Shown here piece after piece: positions 10,316 through 18,903 of a DNA stretch of 64,000 bases (the first letter of the stretch is position 1; the number at the start of each line of letters is the position of its first letter). Where the stretch lies: assembly GCA_013215655.1 (NCBI GenBank), contig JABSOX010000002.1:1-64000 (forward strand), given 5' to 3'. This DNA is from Colwellia sp. Lineage in GTDB: Bacteria; Pseudomonadota; Gammaproteobacteria; Enterobacterales; Alteromonadaceae. The notes below the pieces were generated by a model that worked only from the letters and a program-made list of their open reading frames with translations, was not told the origin of the DNA and did not search any database. The translations under genes and the position numbers were made by a program.

Positions 10316-11113
10316 ATGAGATTAGTGTTATTAATATTGTGCTTAGCATCATGGCACTCGGTATCTGCAGAAGAAGTAGGTGCACGAACAAAAGGTACAA
10401 TATATTCCTACTGGGGCTGGAATAGAGGTTATTATTCAAACTCAGATATTCACTTCAAAGGTGATGGTTATGACTTTACTTTACGTGATGTTGAAGCGAC
10501 AGACCGTCCTACTAAATTTGGACTAAATCCATATTTTAGTCCCGGTGATATTACCTTGCCACAAACTAATTTCAAAATTGGTTACTTTATTGCGGACAAC
10601 TTAAGTTTATCTTTTGGTGTTGATCACATGAAATATGTGATGAAAAACAATCAAACGGTTCATCGTAAAGGGACTATTGCTACCGGAGGTGAGTTTGACG
10701 GAGTATACGACGGAGATATTGATTTAACTGATCAGAAGTTTTTAAAGTATGAACATACCGATGGTTTGAACTACATTAATTTAGAAATTAATAAATTTAC
10801 ACATTTAACGCATCTTTTAAATGGCAAATTAAACTTATCATATCTTATGGGTGCAGGTGTTGGTTTTACCTACCCTAAATCGAATGTTACTTTGATGAAT
10901 AATAAAAAACATGATGATTTTAATGTCGCTGGCTATGGTGCAGATGTTAAAATAGGACTGAATTTGGCCTACGACCGTGTGTTTTTACAATCAGAATATA
11001 AGTTTGGTTATGTGAATATGCCTAATATTAGAACAACACATGACAGTGCTGACAGTGCGTCACAACACTTCACCTTTCAAGAAATTAACATTTTAATTGG
11101 CTATTACTTCTAA
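10316..11113 (+). CDS. Exported protein, probable outer-membrane beta-barrel
   Basis: Signal peptide of about 18 residues (hydrophobic LVLLILCLASWHSVSA, cleavage after SA-E). The mature part has alternating hydrophobic/aromatic strands separated by polar turns and ends in IGYYF, the C-terminal Phe signature recognised by the BAM complex. No catalytic motif seen, and I do not recognise the family beyond 'outer membrane barrel'. It follows the PAP2 phosphatase by 115 bases, a spacing that allows its own promoter, and is closed by a strong terminator. Function unknown. Confidence 0.75.
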   Translation: MRLVLLILCLASWHSVSAEEVGARTKGTIYSYWGWNRGYYSNSDIHFKGDGYDFTLRDVEATDRPTKFGLNPYFSPGDITLPQTNFKIGYFIADNLSLSFGVDHMKYVMKNNQTVHRKGTIATGGEFDGVYDGDIDLTDQKFLKYEHTDGLNYINLEINKFTHLTHLLNGKLNLSYLMGAGVGFTYPKSNVTLMNNKKHDDFNVAGYGADVKIGLNLAYDRVFLQSEYKFGYVNMPNIRTTHDSADSASQHFTFQEINILIGYYF

Positions 11114-11150
11114 ATATGAATTAACGTTTATTAGTCAATCGCAAAAAAAC

Positions 11151-11180
11151 AAAGCCACTCAATTCGCAGTGGCTTTTTAT
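11151..11180 (+). terminator. Rho-independent terminator
   Basis: Perfect 9-bp stem AAAGCCACT (11151-11159) / AGTGGCTTT (11168-11176) with an 8-base loop and a run of T. It ends the barrel gene's transcript. Confidence 0.85.
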
Positions 11181-11338
11181 GTTCAGGATGAACGGTATGT
11201 CACGGTCACATGGATGTGAAAGAGTGACGATGTTCAGGATGAACAGTCAACTTTTCAGTTTCAGACAAAAGTTAAGTACCTGCGTCCATGCAGGCAATGT
11301 CACGGTCACATGGATGTGAAAGAGTGAAGATGTACAGG
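11181..11338. repeat. Direct repeats in intergenic block: 42-base unit twice, 13-base unit twice
   Basis: A 42-base unit beginning ATGTCACGGTCACATGGATG occurs at 11197-11238 and 11297-11338, 40 of 42 bases identical and exactly 100 bases apart. GTTCAGGATGAAC occurs at 11181-11193 and 11232-11244. No open frame of substance crosses the block. The composition and self-similarity look like a dispersed intergenic repeat family rather than decayed coding sequence. Confidence 0.8.
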
Positions 11339-11405
11339 CCACTCTCAGACATCCTGTCTTTCGAGGCAGTAGTGCATCCATGTACGTCGATGAATGGTTA
11401 ATAGT

Positions 11406-11529
11406 GTAGGTCGATGTTTGCTTACATAGATGTAAGTACTTAGGTTATATCGGGAATTAATAACCTGTACCTCGACAAAGCGCTTCAATTATTTTTTAGT
11501 CGAGCCTCGTTACACTCGTGTCGACCTAC
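11406..11529. repeat. Palindrome-rich element bounded by 9-base inverted repeats
   Basis: GTAGGTCGA (11406-11414) and TCGACCTAC (11521-11529) are perfect inverted repeats bounding about 124 bases. Inside are CTTACAT-AG-ATGTAAG (11421-11436) and AGGTTAT...ATAACCT around 11443-11473. It resembles a small REP- or MITE-like element; no transposase gene is present. The rest of the gene-free stretch to 11767 holds only the upstream element described next. Confidence 0.6.
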
Positions 11530-11660
11530 TTCAAAGAATCATTTATCTACTGTAATAGAGTATCCTTGTGCATCAATATTTAAGAAAGATAACCTGTTAA
11601 AACACATCTTTGTTAGCCTTTATAATTCATTGTTTTTAAAGGGTTTGTGTTTATTTGTTT

Positions 11661-11708
11661 TTCTATTCAATTTCTATATGGTTAATAATAGAATTCAGCT
11701 AAGACTTT
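11661..11708 (+). promoter_or_regulatory. 48-base element with TTCTATT/AATAGAA inverted repeat, copy A
   Basis: This 48-base stretch aligns without gaps to 14097-14144 at 33 of 48 positions. The conserved cores are TTCTATT at the left end, TTCTAT in the middle and AATAGAATT followed by TAAGA at the right. TTCTATT and AATAGAA are inverted relative to each other. It ends 59 bases before the start of the first secreted metallo-beta-lactamase-fold gene; the second copy ends 49 bases before the FGE-like gene. A shared operator or promoter is the simplest reading. Confidence 0.5.
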
Positions 11709-11767
11709 AATTATCCTTCTCAACTATTCTTCCTATTACTTAATTTGTCTTAAAGAAAGGAAAAATC

Positions 11768-13216
11768 ATGTTGCCTAAAGTTGTCCCTTTATTCATCGGC
11801 CTGATCTTTTTATCTCATTTTCAACATTCTCTAGCGGGTAATGTTGAAAATGAAATAATTAAAAAGGTCGTAAAATCCTATGGGGGTGAAATATTAACTT
11901 CAGCTAAAAGTATAACTATTACTGATTATAATAAAGGTCCTTGGCCGGGGCAAAGTGAAAATCCGGGTGTACCCGAAATTTGGCGAATTAATGAAGTATT
12001 AACCATAGATTTAAAAAACAAACGAAAAAGCATGCTTTCTTGGCGAGTATCGCGCACATCAAAAGATTTAGATCGCTTTGTCTTCGATGGTAAAAAAGGA
12101 CGTATCGATGATATTTTAAATCAGCGGTTTGCTGAACAAGAATGGCTTACATATGACTCTGTTGGTCGTTCAGTATCCGGTCGCAGTGATACCATGATTG
12201 CTCATGACTTAATATTAGGAAAAGATGTAATAACTACTTACGATGGTGAAGCAATGTATCGTGGTGTTGTGCATCAAAAATTGAAAGTTAAGTTAAGATC
12301 AAGTGCTGAAAAGATACTTTATATCGATAAAATCTCTGGCTTAATTTCTAAAGTGATCCGTCAGCACCCCCGTGCAGGTGAGCTTATTTATGTCTTTTCC
12401 AATCATAAACAATCCAACGGTGTTAGCTTTGCACAAGATATGAATTTCTTTGTTGATGGCAGTTTACGTCTTATTTCCGTAGACCGTGATATTGAGATAA
12501 ACCCATCACTTGAGGATATTGTTTTTGATTTAACGCCATATGAAGAGTGGGGTGAGGTTTTTGATACATCAGTACTTTCTGTAAATGAACTTGCCGACAA
12601 TGTTTACCATGTAGGCAAGGATGGTTCATATACCTTATTTGTTGATGCTGGTGATTATTTTATTGCCTCAGGCGGCGAAGGTACTTTGAAAAGTAATTTT
12701 CAAGCGGTTAAGACGTTTTCAGGTATTGATAAACCTTTAAAATACATGATTGTTACCCATCACCATATCGGTAGTGTAAATGAAGCTATTGAATTAGGTG
12801 CTAGTATCGTTGCTGCAAGTGAACACATCACAACCATAAAAAAAATGTTACCTGAAGGAAATGAAAATGATGTATTTACATCGGTAAATGACACTATTCA
12901 ATTAGGTAATGGCGCTGTTGAAATTTATGATATCGCAACTGCGCATTCTGAACATTACCTCGTAGTATATGTTCCTAGAGCAAAAATTGTATTTGGCGAA
13001 GACCATTTTGGCACTGAGTTAAAAACGGCGATACCTAGAGTTCATAAAGATATGGTGACATTTGGGAAAGCAATTGAAGCCTTAGGCATAGACGTTGAAC
13101 GTTTTATTGATGCACATGGTCTGCGCCAATTATCAATAACGGAGTTTCGTGGTGCAACTAATGCGTATAAAAACGTTATTTGTCCTAAGGGTTATCAAAT
13201 ATGTGAAAAAGGATAG
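11768..13216 (+). CDS. Secreted metallo-beta-lactamase-fold protein with degenerate metal motif
   Basis: Signal peptide of about 23 residues (LFIGLIFLSHFQHSLA-G). Residues about 25-260 are a mixed strand region resembling an outer-membrane-lipoprotein-sorting-like fold; from about 275 to the end lies a metallo-beta-lactamase-type domain (VYHVGKDGSYTLFVDAGDYF, then VTHHHIGS, then AHSEHYLVVYV, IVFGEDHFG and IDAHG). The canonical HxHxDH reads H331-H332-H333-I334-G335-S336, so the Asp and last His are Gly and Ser. Metal binding is probably weakened or altered, and the enzymatic activity is uncertain. A good ribosome site (AAAGAAAGGA) precedes ATG 11768. Adjacent to a second, canonical family member. 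Confidence 0.78.
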   Translation: MLPKVVPLFIGLIFLSHFQHSLAGNVENEIIKKVVKSYGGEILTSAKSITITDYNKGPWPGQSENPGVPEIWRINEVLTIDLKNKRKSMLSWRVSRTSKDLDRFVFDGKKGRIDDILNQRFAEQEWLTYDSVGRSVSGRSDTMIAHDLILGKDVITTYDGEAMYRGVVHQKLKVKLRSSAEKILYIDKISGLISKVIRQHPRAGELIYVFSNHKQSNGVSFAQDMNFFVDGSLRLISVDRDIEINPSLEDIVFDLTPYEEWGEVFDTSVLSVNELADNVYHVGKDGSYTLFVDAGDYFIASGGEGTLKSNFQAVKTFSGIDKPLKYMIVTHHHIGSVNEAIELGASIVAASEHITTIKKMLPEGNENDVFTSVNDTIQLGNGAVEIYDIATAHSEHYLVVYVPRAKIVFGEDHFGTELKTAIPRVHKDMVTFGKAIEALGIDVERFIDAHGLRQLSITEFRGATNAYKNVICPKGYQICEKG

Positions 13217-13278
13217 GTTAACGGTCATTATCAGTGATGACTTTCAATGTCCCAATTATCATTTATAGAGAAAAAACA

Positions 13279-14064
13279 ATGCAATTTAATTTTAAACATA
13301 TATTGTTAATTTTAACATTATCAAGCTACTGCCAAACCCTTTCGGCAGATGAACTTAAGGTCGAGCATATTGCCAACGCTGGTGTGAAAATATCTTCTGC
13401 TGGTCAAGTTGTCTTAATTGACGCACTTTTTGGCCCCCATAAAAGATTCAACTTCTTAAACGAAGAAGACTTTAATAAGTTGACCAAAGAAGGCGCTGAT
13501 ATCGCACTGGCAACACATATACACGCCGATCATTTTGGCATTAAACGAACTGCCGCATTCCTCGATAAAAATCCGCAAACACTTTTTATTGGTACGCCGC
13601 AAATACTCACGAGCCTCGAGGGGGAGGTTACCTCAGCTCAACTAGTATCTGAAGCATTAACTGATTTTCAATCTACACGTTTCACCCATAATGACATCAA
13701 GGTCTCCGTACTCAACTTTCCTCATATGGGTTTTGATAATCATGAAAAAACTCAGAATTACGCATATATAGTGGAGGTTAATGGTTGGAAAGTCCTTCAT
13801 GTCGGAGATGCGGACGTTAATGCTGATGTTATCCAAGGCCATAATCTTGCAGATGCGAATATAGATATTGCTCTAATACATGATCTATTTCCGGTGAAGA
13901 AAGAAAACTACGTTGATCTTCTTAAGCTGATGAATGTGAAAAAAGTCGCTTTTATTCACATGACTGACAATAAAGCTGACTCTCTGGAAAAATGGCTTAA
14001 GAAAAACATTCCCAAAGCTACCATGTTAGTCACGGGGCATGAAGAAGTTGTTTTAAAAAGGTGA
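13279..14064 (+). CDS. Secreted metallo-beta-lactamase-fold hydrolase
   Basis: Starting at ATG 13279 gives a proper signal peptide (HILLILTLSSYCQTLSA-D). An ATG at 13234 would add a 15-residue segment before it and is unlikely; AGAG sits just upstream of 13279. The mature protein is a compact MBL-fold hydrolase of the UlaG-like type: IANAGVKISSAGQVVLIDAL, then THIHADHFG with the full HxHxDH set (H80, H82, D84, H85), VLHVGDADVN supplying the bridging Asp, and FIHMTDN near the end. Substrate unknown. It follows the degenerate MBL gene by about 60 bases and is probably co-transcribed with it. Confidence 0.82.
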   Translation: MQFNFKHILLILTLSSYCQTLSADELKVEHIANAGVKISSAGQVVLIDALFGPHKRFNFLNEEDFNKLTKEGADIALATHIHADHFGIKRTAAFLDKNPQTLFIGTPQILTSLEGEVTSAQLVSEALTDFQSTRFTHNDIKVSVLNFPHMGFDNHEKTQNYAYIVEVNGWKVLHVGDADVNADVIQGHNLADANIDIALIHDLFPVKKENYVDLLKLMNVKKVAFIHMTDNKADSLEKWLKKNIPKATMLVTGHEEVVLKR

Positions 14065-14096
14065 TGTCGTAATTTATTGTTTTTAATCACTAAATA

Positions 14097-14144
14097 TTCT
14101 ATTTGAATTCTATTCTTACAACAATAGAATTTGATTAAGATTTT
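14097..14144 (+). promoter_or_regulatory. 48-base element with TTCTATT/AATAGAA inverted repeat, copy B
   Basis: Second copy of the element at 11661-11708 (33 of 48 identical). Here the inverted repeat is better: AATTCTATT (14106-14114) and AATAGAATT (14123-14131) are perfectly complementary around 8 bases. Because it follows one gene and precedes another it could also act as an AT-rich terminator for the MBL gene (T-rich sequence follows), but copy A lies far downstream of any gene, which favours an operator. Confidence 0.5.
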
Positions 14145-14193
14145 GTTTTTAACTATTTGATAGTCTCTTTTATGAATTATTTAAGGAAACTAT

Positions 14194-15825
14194 ATGAATT
14201 TACTAAGCCCCAAAATACTAACAGTTAAATTTCTAGGCCCATTACTTTTATTAAACAGTGCTGTGGTTACAGCAAACACGATTCCGATTGAACCGGTGTT
14301 AGTTCCACTTATTAATCAGGAAAAAAACATTGATATTCATATCGGAAAATACGAAGTCACCATTGCTGAGTTTATACGTTTTGCCAATGCGACAGACTAC
14401 CTAGGGTCTAAAAAATGTTATTTGTATAGTCCAACAAGCCTGCCAGCTGACAGTTCAGGCTATTGGAACCATCCAGATTTGATCAAAGAGCCATATAGTC
14501 CGGCAGTTTGTATGGGTACTGAAGGTGCGTTGGCATATGCCAGTTGGTTAGCAAAAAGCACGGGTAAACCTTACCGATTAGCGGAGCAAAGTGAGTGGCG
14601 ATATGCTGCTTCTGCAGGGCAAAAAAGTCGTTTGGCTTTTGGTGAAGATTATAGTCAAACACAAATATGCGAATATGAAAATGTCGAAGACTTTGCAACA
14701 ATTGCAGGTTTGAAACGTGATCATAATGAACGCTACACCAACAGTGCTAGTTGTAATGATGGTGCCGTTTATCAAACAGTTGTTGGCATGTATCGACCAA
14801 ATCAATTGGGATTACATGACATGATGGGAAATGTCAGAGAGTTATTACAAAGCTGTCATAAAGTAGATGAAAAAGACAAATCTAAATGCAAAGAATACGA
14901 TGTGGCTGGCGTATCTTGGCATTGGCAAGCACGTTATATAAATACACCTGATTGGATAGAACCTAATTTTTACGGCAGTATAGAAGGTTTTCGTTTAGTT
15001 TTGGACAGCGATAAAACGCCGATTGAATCACAAACTACGAGTGATTTTATAAAAGAATTAACTAAAGCGCAAAAAAAGGCGCAAAAAGAACATCAAAGAC
15101 TAAAATCCTTACCGCTAAGCCCATCAGGCCTGATAGCGGAGTTAATGAAAAACAATAAAGTTGAGTTGAATTGGTTACCTGTCGCAGGAACTGATATTAG
15201 TTACTCTGTGTATCGCAGTTATTTAGATGCCAAAGGCAAAATAAGCCGAAAGTTAGAACTTGTTATTGAAGGTCTTAAAAAAGCCTCTTTTGTTGACCAA
15301 TTACCAGGCTCTGGTGCTGCTAGTTATCATGTTTTTGCAAGCTCAGTTGTTGGAGAAAGCATGGCAAGTGATGAAGCTCTTGTTGGTGAACATACCGTTT
15401 TTCATGTTGGTGAGCGTATTCAAGCGGAACAATATAAAACACAACGTAATACTTACGTCAGGTTTAAAACTAATAAAGAAGACAAAGAACAAGAGAAGGA
15501 GCAAGAGCATAGTATCGGATTTAACCCTAATGTGCGTCATTATGTACCTACAACTGTTCCATTCTTTCCTGCGTGGTTAACATTCGATTTTAAAAGTAAT
15601 TATACCGGTCAAGGGCAATTAAAAATGCGACTTCTCAGTACGGAAGGCGCTCAGTTTGAGATCTGGCAAGGCCAGCATTTAGTTGCACGAGTAACCACTG
15701 ACAAAAAAGACTCTTTTGTTGAGATTGAAGCAACTGTATCTCTTATTAGCAGTGAGCAGCCCTTAGAAATTAGAGCTGCAGATCAAAATTGGTTTAAAAT
15801 TGACTGGTTTGCATTTAGTCGTTAA
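14194..15825 (+). CDS. Exported formylglycine-generating-enzyme-like (SUMF1) protein
   Basis: Signal peptide of about 27 residues. Residues about 40-275 are an FGE-sulfatase domain: IHIGKYEVTIAEFIRFANAT, AYASWLAKSTGKPYRLAEQS, EWRYAAS, GLHDMMGNVRELLQSC and a terminal EGFRLVLD. A Lys/Gln-rich linker at about 290-305 is followed by a fibronectin-III-like stretch (LNWLPVAGTDISYSVYRS) and a beta-rich C-terminal module with FEIWQGQHLVARV resembling carbohydrate-binding folds. No sulfatase gene is nearby, so it may be a non-catalytic FGE-fold binding protein like many family members. ATG 14194 has AAGGAAA upstream. It carries the same upstream 48-base element as the first MBL gene. Confidence 0.82.
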   Translation: MNLLSPKILTVKFLGPLLLLNSAVVTANTIPIEPVLVPLINQEKNIDIHIGKYEVTIAEFIRFANATDYLGSKKCYLYSPTSLPADSSGYWNHPDLIKEPYSPAVCMGTEGALAYASWLAKSTGKPYRLAEQSEWRYAASAGQKSRLAFGEDYSQTQICEYENVEDFATIAGLKRDHNERYTNSASCNDGAVYQTVVGMYRPNQLGLHDMMGNVRELLQSCHKVDEKDKSKCKEYDVAGVSWHWQARYINTPDWIEPNFYGSIEGFRLVLDSDKTPIESQTTSDFIKELTKAQKKAQKEHQRLKSLPLSPSGLIAELMKNNKVELNWLPVAGTDISYSVYRSYLDAKGKISRKLELVIEGLKKASFVDQLPGSGAASYHVFASSVVGESMASDEALVGEHTVFHVGERIQAEQYKTQRNTYVRFKTNKEDKEQEKEQEHSIGFNPNVRHYVPTTVPFFPAWLTFDFKSNYTGQGQLKMRLLSTEGAQFEIWQGQHLVARVTTDKKDSFVEIEATVSLISSEQPLEIRAADQNWFKIDWFAFSR

Positions 15826-15857
15826 AGCCAAAGAATAACACGCTCTAATAATAAATA

Positions 15858-17777
15858 TTACTCGCTGGCTAATTCTGTCTCGTGCATTTTTAGCCAGCTT
15901 GAGCTGGCATTACTTTGTAAATAGGCGAGATATTCGGCGCGCACTTTAGGTTGGTCTATTGAAAGGTGATAGAGTGAAAGTGCAGCTTGTAATACAGTAT
16001 GAATATCATGATGTAACCTAGCTAATTCAAACGCTTTTTCAAAGAGCATTTTTGCTTCAGTTAGTTTCTTCTGCGCTTGAAATACCTTTGCTTTTAACAA
16101 TAAGGTTAAAGGTCCTTCCCATGTGTCGTTAAATAATGCGTATGCACGGGTAAAGTTTTGTTGTTCAATATGATGATTGACTAACATTTCCAATGCGTCG
16201 TTGAGAATCCAATCGTTACGCATAGTACGAGGTAAAGCTAAAATTTGCTCTAAATAGGGAATTGCTGCAGTTTTGCTGCCAGTAAAAGGTTTATCTTCGG
16301 TAAACAAAGCAAAATGATAATAGACAACCGCTAAATTTGAATCATCAAGCTTATGTTTTAACAATAAAGCTTGTGCCTGATTCAGGTGGCTATACTTTTT
16401 ATGGTCGTCACCTACCTTTCTTGCCACAATAGAATTTAGAATATGCAGCTCAAATAATGTTAAAGGATCTGCATGATCCTGAAGACTAGTAAGTCCTTGT
16501 TCGACAATTCTGAGCATCGTTTCATTATCGTTACGAGCATGAGCGAGCCAAGCATTGGTATTGATATTATGAAAACTTAACGGCCATAGCGGTGTATCAG
16601 CTAGAATATCTGACATGGTATCTAAACTATTTACGGCTTGAATGTGCTGACTGCGCATTTTATATATTTTGCCGATATACCATTGAGCTTCAGCTTGGTA
16701 AGCACTAAATCCGTAAGTGGCATCTAAGTTAGTTAGTTTTTGTAAATAAGTCAGAGCGACGTCAAGGTGTTGAACAGTAATATAGTGTCTGGCTAACAAT
16801 AACAACAAATCAGGGTCATGCTGAGCAACGTTATACATCGACATTAGGGTATTGATATCGAGTTTTTTATTGACTGTTGTAAATAATCCCAATGTATCTA
16901 GTTCATTCAACCTTTTTGCTAAAGCTAGTTCTAGCTGCTGAGCATTTTGTGCATACAAGTAACCTTGCCAATAGGTATTATCGCGAGACAAACCAAAATT
17001 AAGGAATATACCTTTTTCTGAGTGACCCTTTTCAGGAAGACTGTTTTTAGCTGTATAAATATCTCCCCAAATAAGCCAATCGCCAACGGGTAAATTTGCT
17101 TGTTGCCACACCAATTTAGGCGCTGCGAATGCTTGTCTTGCAGTGCTAGCAATTAGCTTTTCTTGTGATGAAAATGAGCTGCTTTGTGCAAGTACATTGC
17201 TGAGGATATTGTTGAACTGTGCCTGTGACCGTGTCGTTCTCTTTTTGTTATAAAGAATATTAAAGGACGTTCTATTTTTTAACGATATAGCTTCATTATT
17301 TGTTAGCTTCACGGAATACATGTATGTCGCTATAATTATTGAAGTAGCGAGCAAGCTGATAATTGCCCATAGCCATGATAATTTTTTGTAGCTCGTTTTG
17401 TTAGTAGATTCAGTTTCTGTTCTATAGTGAACTTCGCCACTTTCATCTTTTTCTTGCTGTTTAGGAATAACAGTAAGTTGCCATTTATAGCCTTTTTTAG
17501 AAAAGGTCTTAATAGCATTATCTCCTAACAAAGCTCTTAATTGACTGATGGTTTGAAATACAACCTGTTCAGAAACTACTCTATCTTGCCAAACAACATC
17601 CAAAATTGTGTCTTTGCTGTGGATACCTTCCGGATTGGACAAAAAGAAGTTTAATAACACCGCCTGATTGCGTTTGAGTGGGATCAGCTCATCATTTTTA
17701 TATAAAATGAATTGCTCGCTTAAAAATCGATAATTAGCAAATTTAACTTCCATACAACTCTGCTGTTTCCTTTCCAC
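15858..17777 (-). CDS. ToxR/CadC-type transmembrane transcriptional regulator with TPR-like C terminus
   Basis: The N-terminal OmpR-type winged helix (residues about 10-105: LIPLKRNQAVLLNFFLSNPE, VVSEQVVFQTISQLRALLGD, KTFSKKGYKWQL) should bind DNA in the cytoplasm. A single membrane helix follows at about 133-154, then a ~480-residue periplasmic part rich in paired helices (EAQWYIGKIYKMRSQHIQAV, AKVFQAQKKLTEAKMLFEKA) that looks like TPR repeats. These one-component regulators sense envelope signals without a kinase. The start could be ATG 17777 or ATG 17753 (MEVKFANY), which better matches the domain edge. Convergent with the FGE-like gene and divergent from the solute-binding protein, so it is the obvious candidate regulator of both sides. 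Confidence 0.85.
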   Translation of the reverse strand: MERKQQSCMEVKFANYRFLSEQFILYKNDELIPLKRNQAVLLNFFLSNPEGIHSKDTILDVVWQDRVVSEQVVFQTISQLRALLGDNAIKTFSKKGYKWQLTVIPKQQEKDESGEVHYRTETESTNKTSYKKLSWLWAIISLLATSIIIATYMYSVKLTNNEAISLKNRTSFNILYNKKRTTRSQAQFNNILSNVLAQSSSFSSQEKLIASTARQAFAAPKLVWQQANLPVGDWLIWGDIYTAKNSLPEKGHSEKGIFLNFGLSRDNTYWQGYLYAQNAQQLELALAKRLNELDTLGLFTTVNKKLDINTLMSMYNVAQHDPDLLLLLARHYITVQHLDVALTYLQKLTNLDATYGFSAYQAEAQWYIGKIYKMRSQHIQAVNSLDTMSDILADTPLWPLSFHNINTNAWLAHARNDNETMLRIVEQGLTSLQDHADPLTLFELHILNSIVARKVGDDHKKYSHLNQAQALLLKHKLDDSNLAVVYYHFALFTEDKPFTGSKTAAIPYLEQILALPRTMRNDWILNDALEMLVNHHIEQQNFTRAYALFNDTWEGPLTLLLKAKVFQAQKKLTEAKMLFEKAFELARLHHDIHTVLQAALSLYHLSIDQPKVRAEYLAYLQSNASSSWLKMHETELASE

Positions 17778-17942
17778 TTTATTACAATTTCAATACGGTC
17801 TAAATGGTACTTCTTTATTATCATAATGCAAGATGGTTAGTCGATGTTAATCGGGTATTGGTCTCATACGATTAAGCTTTCAGGTATGGTTGTTAATATT
17901 TAGTCTATAGTTACGGTACATTGTTTCTTTCTAATAATACTA

Positions 17943-18818
17943 ATGTTTTCAACAAGACATCCTCACAGCTGTACCTTTTTTAGCACATTTACAAAGAGCA
18001 AGTCGATTTGTCTTAGTCTCTTATTGTTCTCTTTTTTTTCGCATGCAATTCAAAACAAAGCGGCTCAAAAACAAGTCAGTCAGAACCATATTGAACTTCA
18101 AAACATGGTTGAACTGAAAGTTTTTGGTCACACTAAAAATCATCCTTTTGTCTATAAAGATAACAATGCTACTTGGCAAGGCATTGAAATTGATATTATT
18201 TCTGAATTGGTTAGACGGGCTGGTTTCACTTACAAAATGATTGATAACTTAGATTGGAATCAGGCATATACCGCCCTACGACGTGGTGAAATTGATATGA
18301 TGCCAACACTTTCATATACCTTAGAGCGAAAAAAAGACATCCATTATTTAGGGATTTCTGGTTATGAATATGTGGTATTGATAACCTTAAAAGACACAAA
18401 CATTACCATCACTACCTTAGATGATTTTTTACAGTCGAAGTATAGCTTTGGCCTAGTTAACAATGTTCTATATAGTGATAATTTCAATAACCGACTAAAT
18501 AATGATAAAAAATTTAAAGAAAAATTCTATTTCGCTAACGCTTTAAGTACACGTGTGAAGTTATTAAAGAATAAACGTATTGTCGGCTTTTTATATCGTA
18601 AACACGCAGCCTTAGAAAATTTTAAAGATAATAAAAATTTTAAAGGACTTAAGTTAGTAGAGCTACAAGTATTTAAACCAGAGCCTATTTATTTAGGCAT
18701 TAGAAATACCTTACCGCTGCATGTTATTCAGAAATTACAGCAGACTTACCGACAACTGATCAAAGAAGGGATAATCGCCAATCATTTTTATAAACGTTTT
18801 AACATCGAGTCTAAATAA
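17943..18818 (+). CDS. Periplasmic solute-binding protein (SBP family 3)
   Basis: A long basic N terminus and a hydrophobic segment (SICLSLLLFSFFSHA) form a signal sequence. The mature protein is a bacterial extracellular solute-binding domain of the amino-acid type: LKVFGHTKNHPFVYKDNNAT, WQGIEIDIISELVRRAGF, ALRRGEIDMMPTLSYTLERK. No ABC permease or ATPase gene is adjacent, so it may be a stand-alone sensor-like SBP. The 165-base divergent gap to the ToxR/CadC-type regulator suggests it is a regulatory target of, or signal partner for, that regulator; that is inference from position only. Confidence 0.8.
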   Translation: MFSTRHPHSCTFFSTFTKSKSICLSLLLFSFFSHAIQNKAAQKQVSQNHIELQNMVELKVFGHTKNHPFVYKDNNATWQGIEIDIISELVRRAGFTYKMIDNLDWNQAYTALRRGEIDMMPTLSYTLERKKDIHYLGISGYEYVVLITLKDTNITITTLDDFLQSKYSFGLVNNVLYSDNFNNRLNNDKKFKEKFYFANALSTRVKLLKNKRIVGFLYRKHAALENFKDNKNFKGLKLVELQVFKPEPIYLGIRNTLPLHVIQKLQQTYRQLIKEGIIANHFYKRFNIESK

Positions 18819-18903
18819 ATTTAAATAACAGATAAAAACAAATACTTTTTATTGATATCAGGTACAATTTCCTTCAAATAATATTCTTGTAATTCTTTCA
18901 TCT

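Noticed and set aside
11181..11529. CRISPR array or toxin-antitoxin in the repeat block
   Set aside because: Only two copies of each unit, no regular spacers, no cas or toxin-like genes; no frame of plausible length.
15260..15580. Open frames on both strands inside the FGE-like gene
   Set aside because: No ribosome site or family match; the FGE-like frame has clear motifs through the region.
14194..15825. A sulfatase maturation system
   Set aside because: No sulfatase gene in the window; many FGE-fold proteins are non-catalytic.
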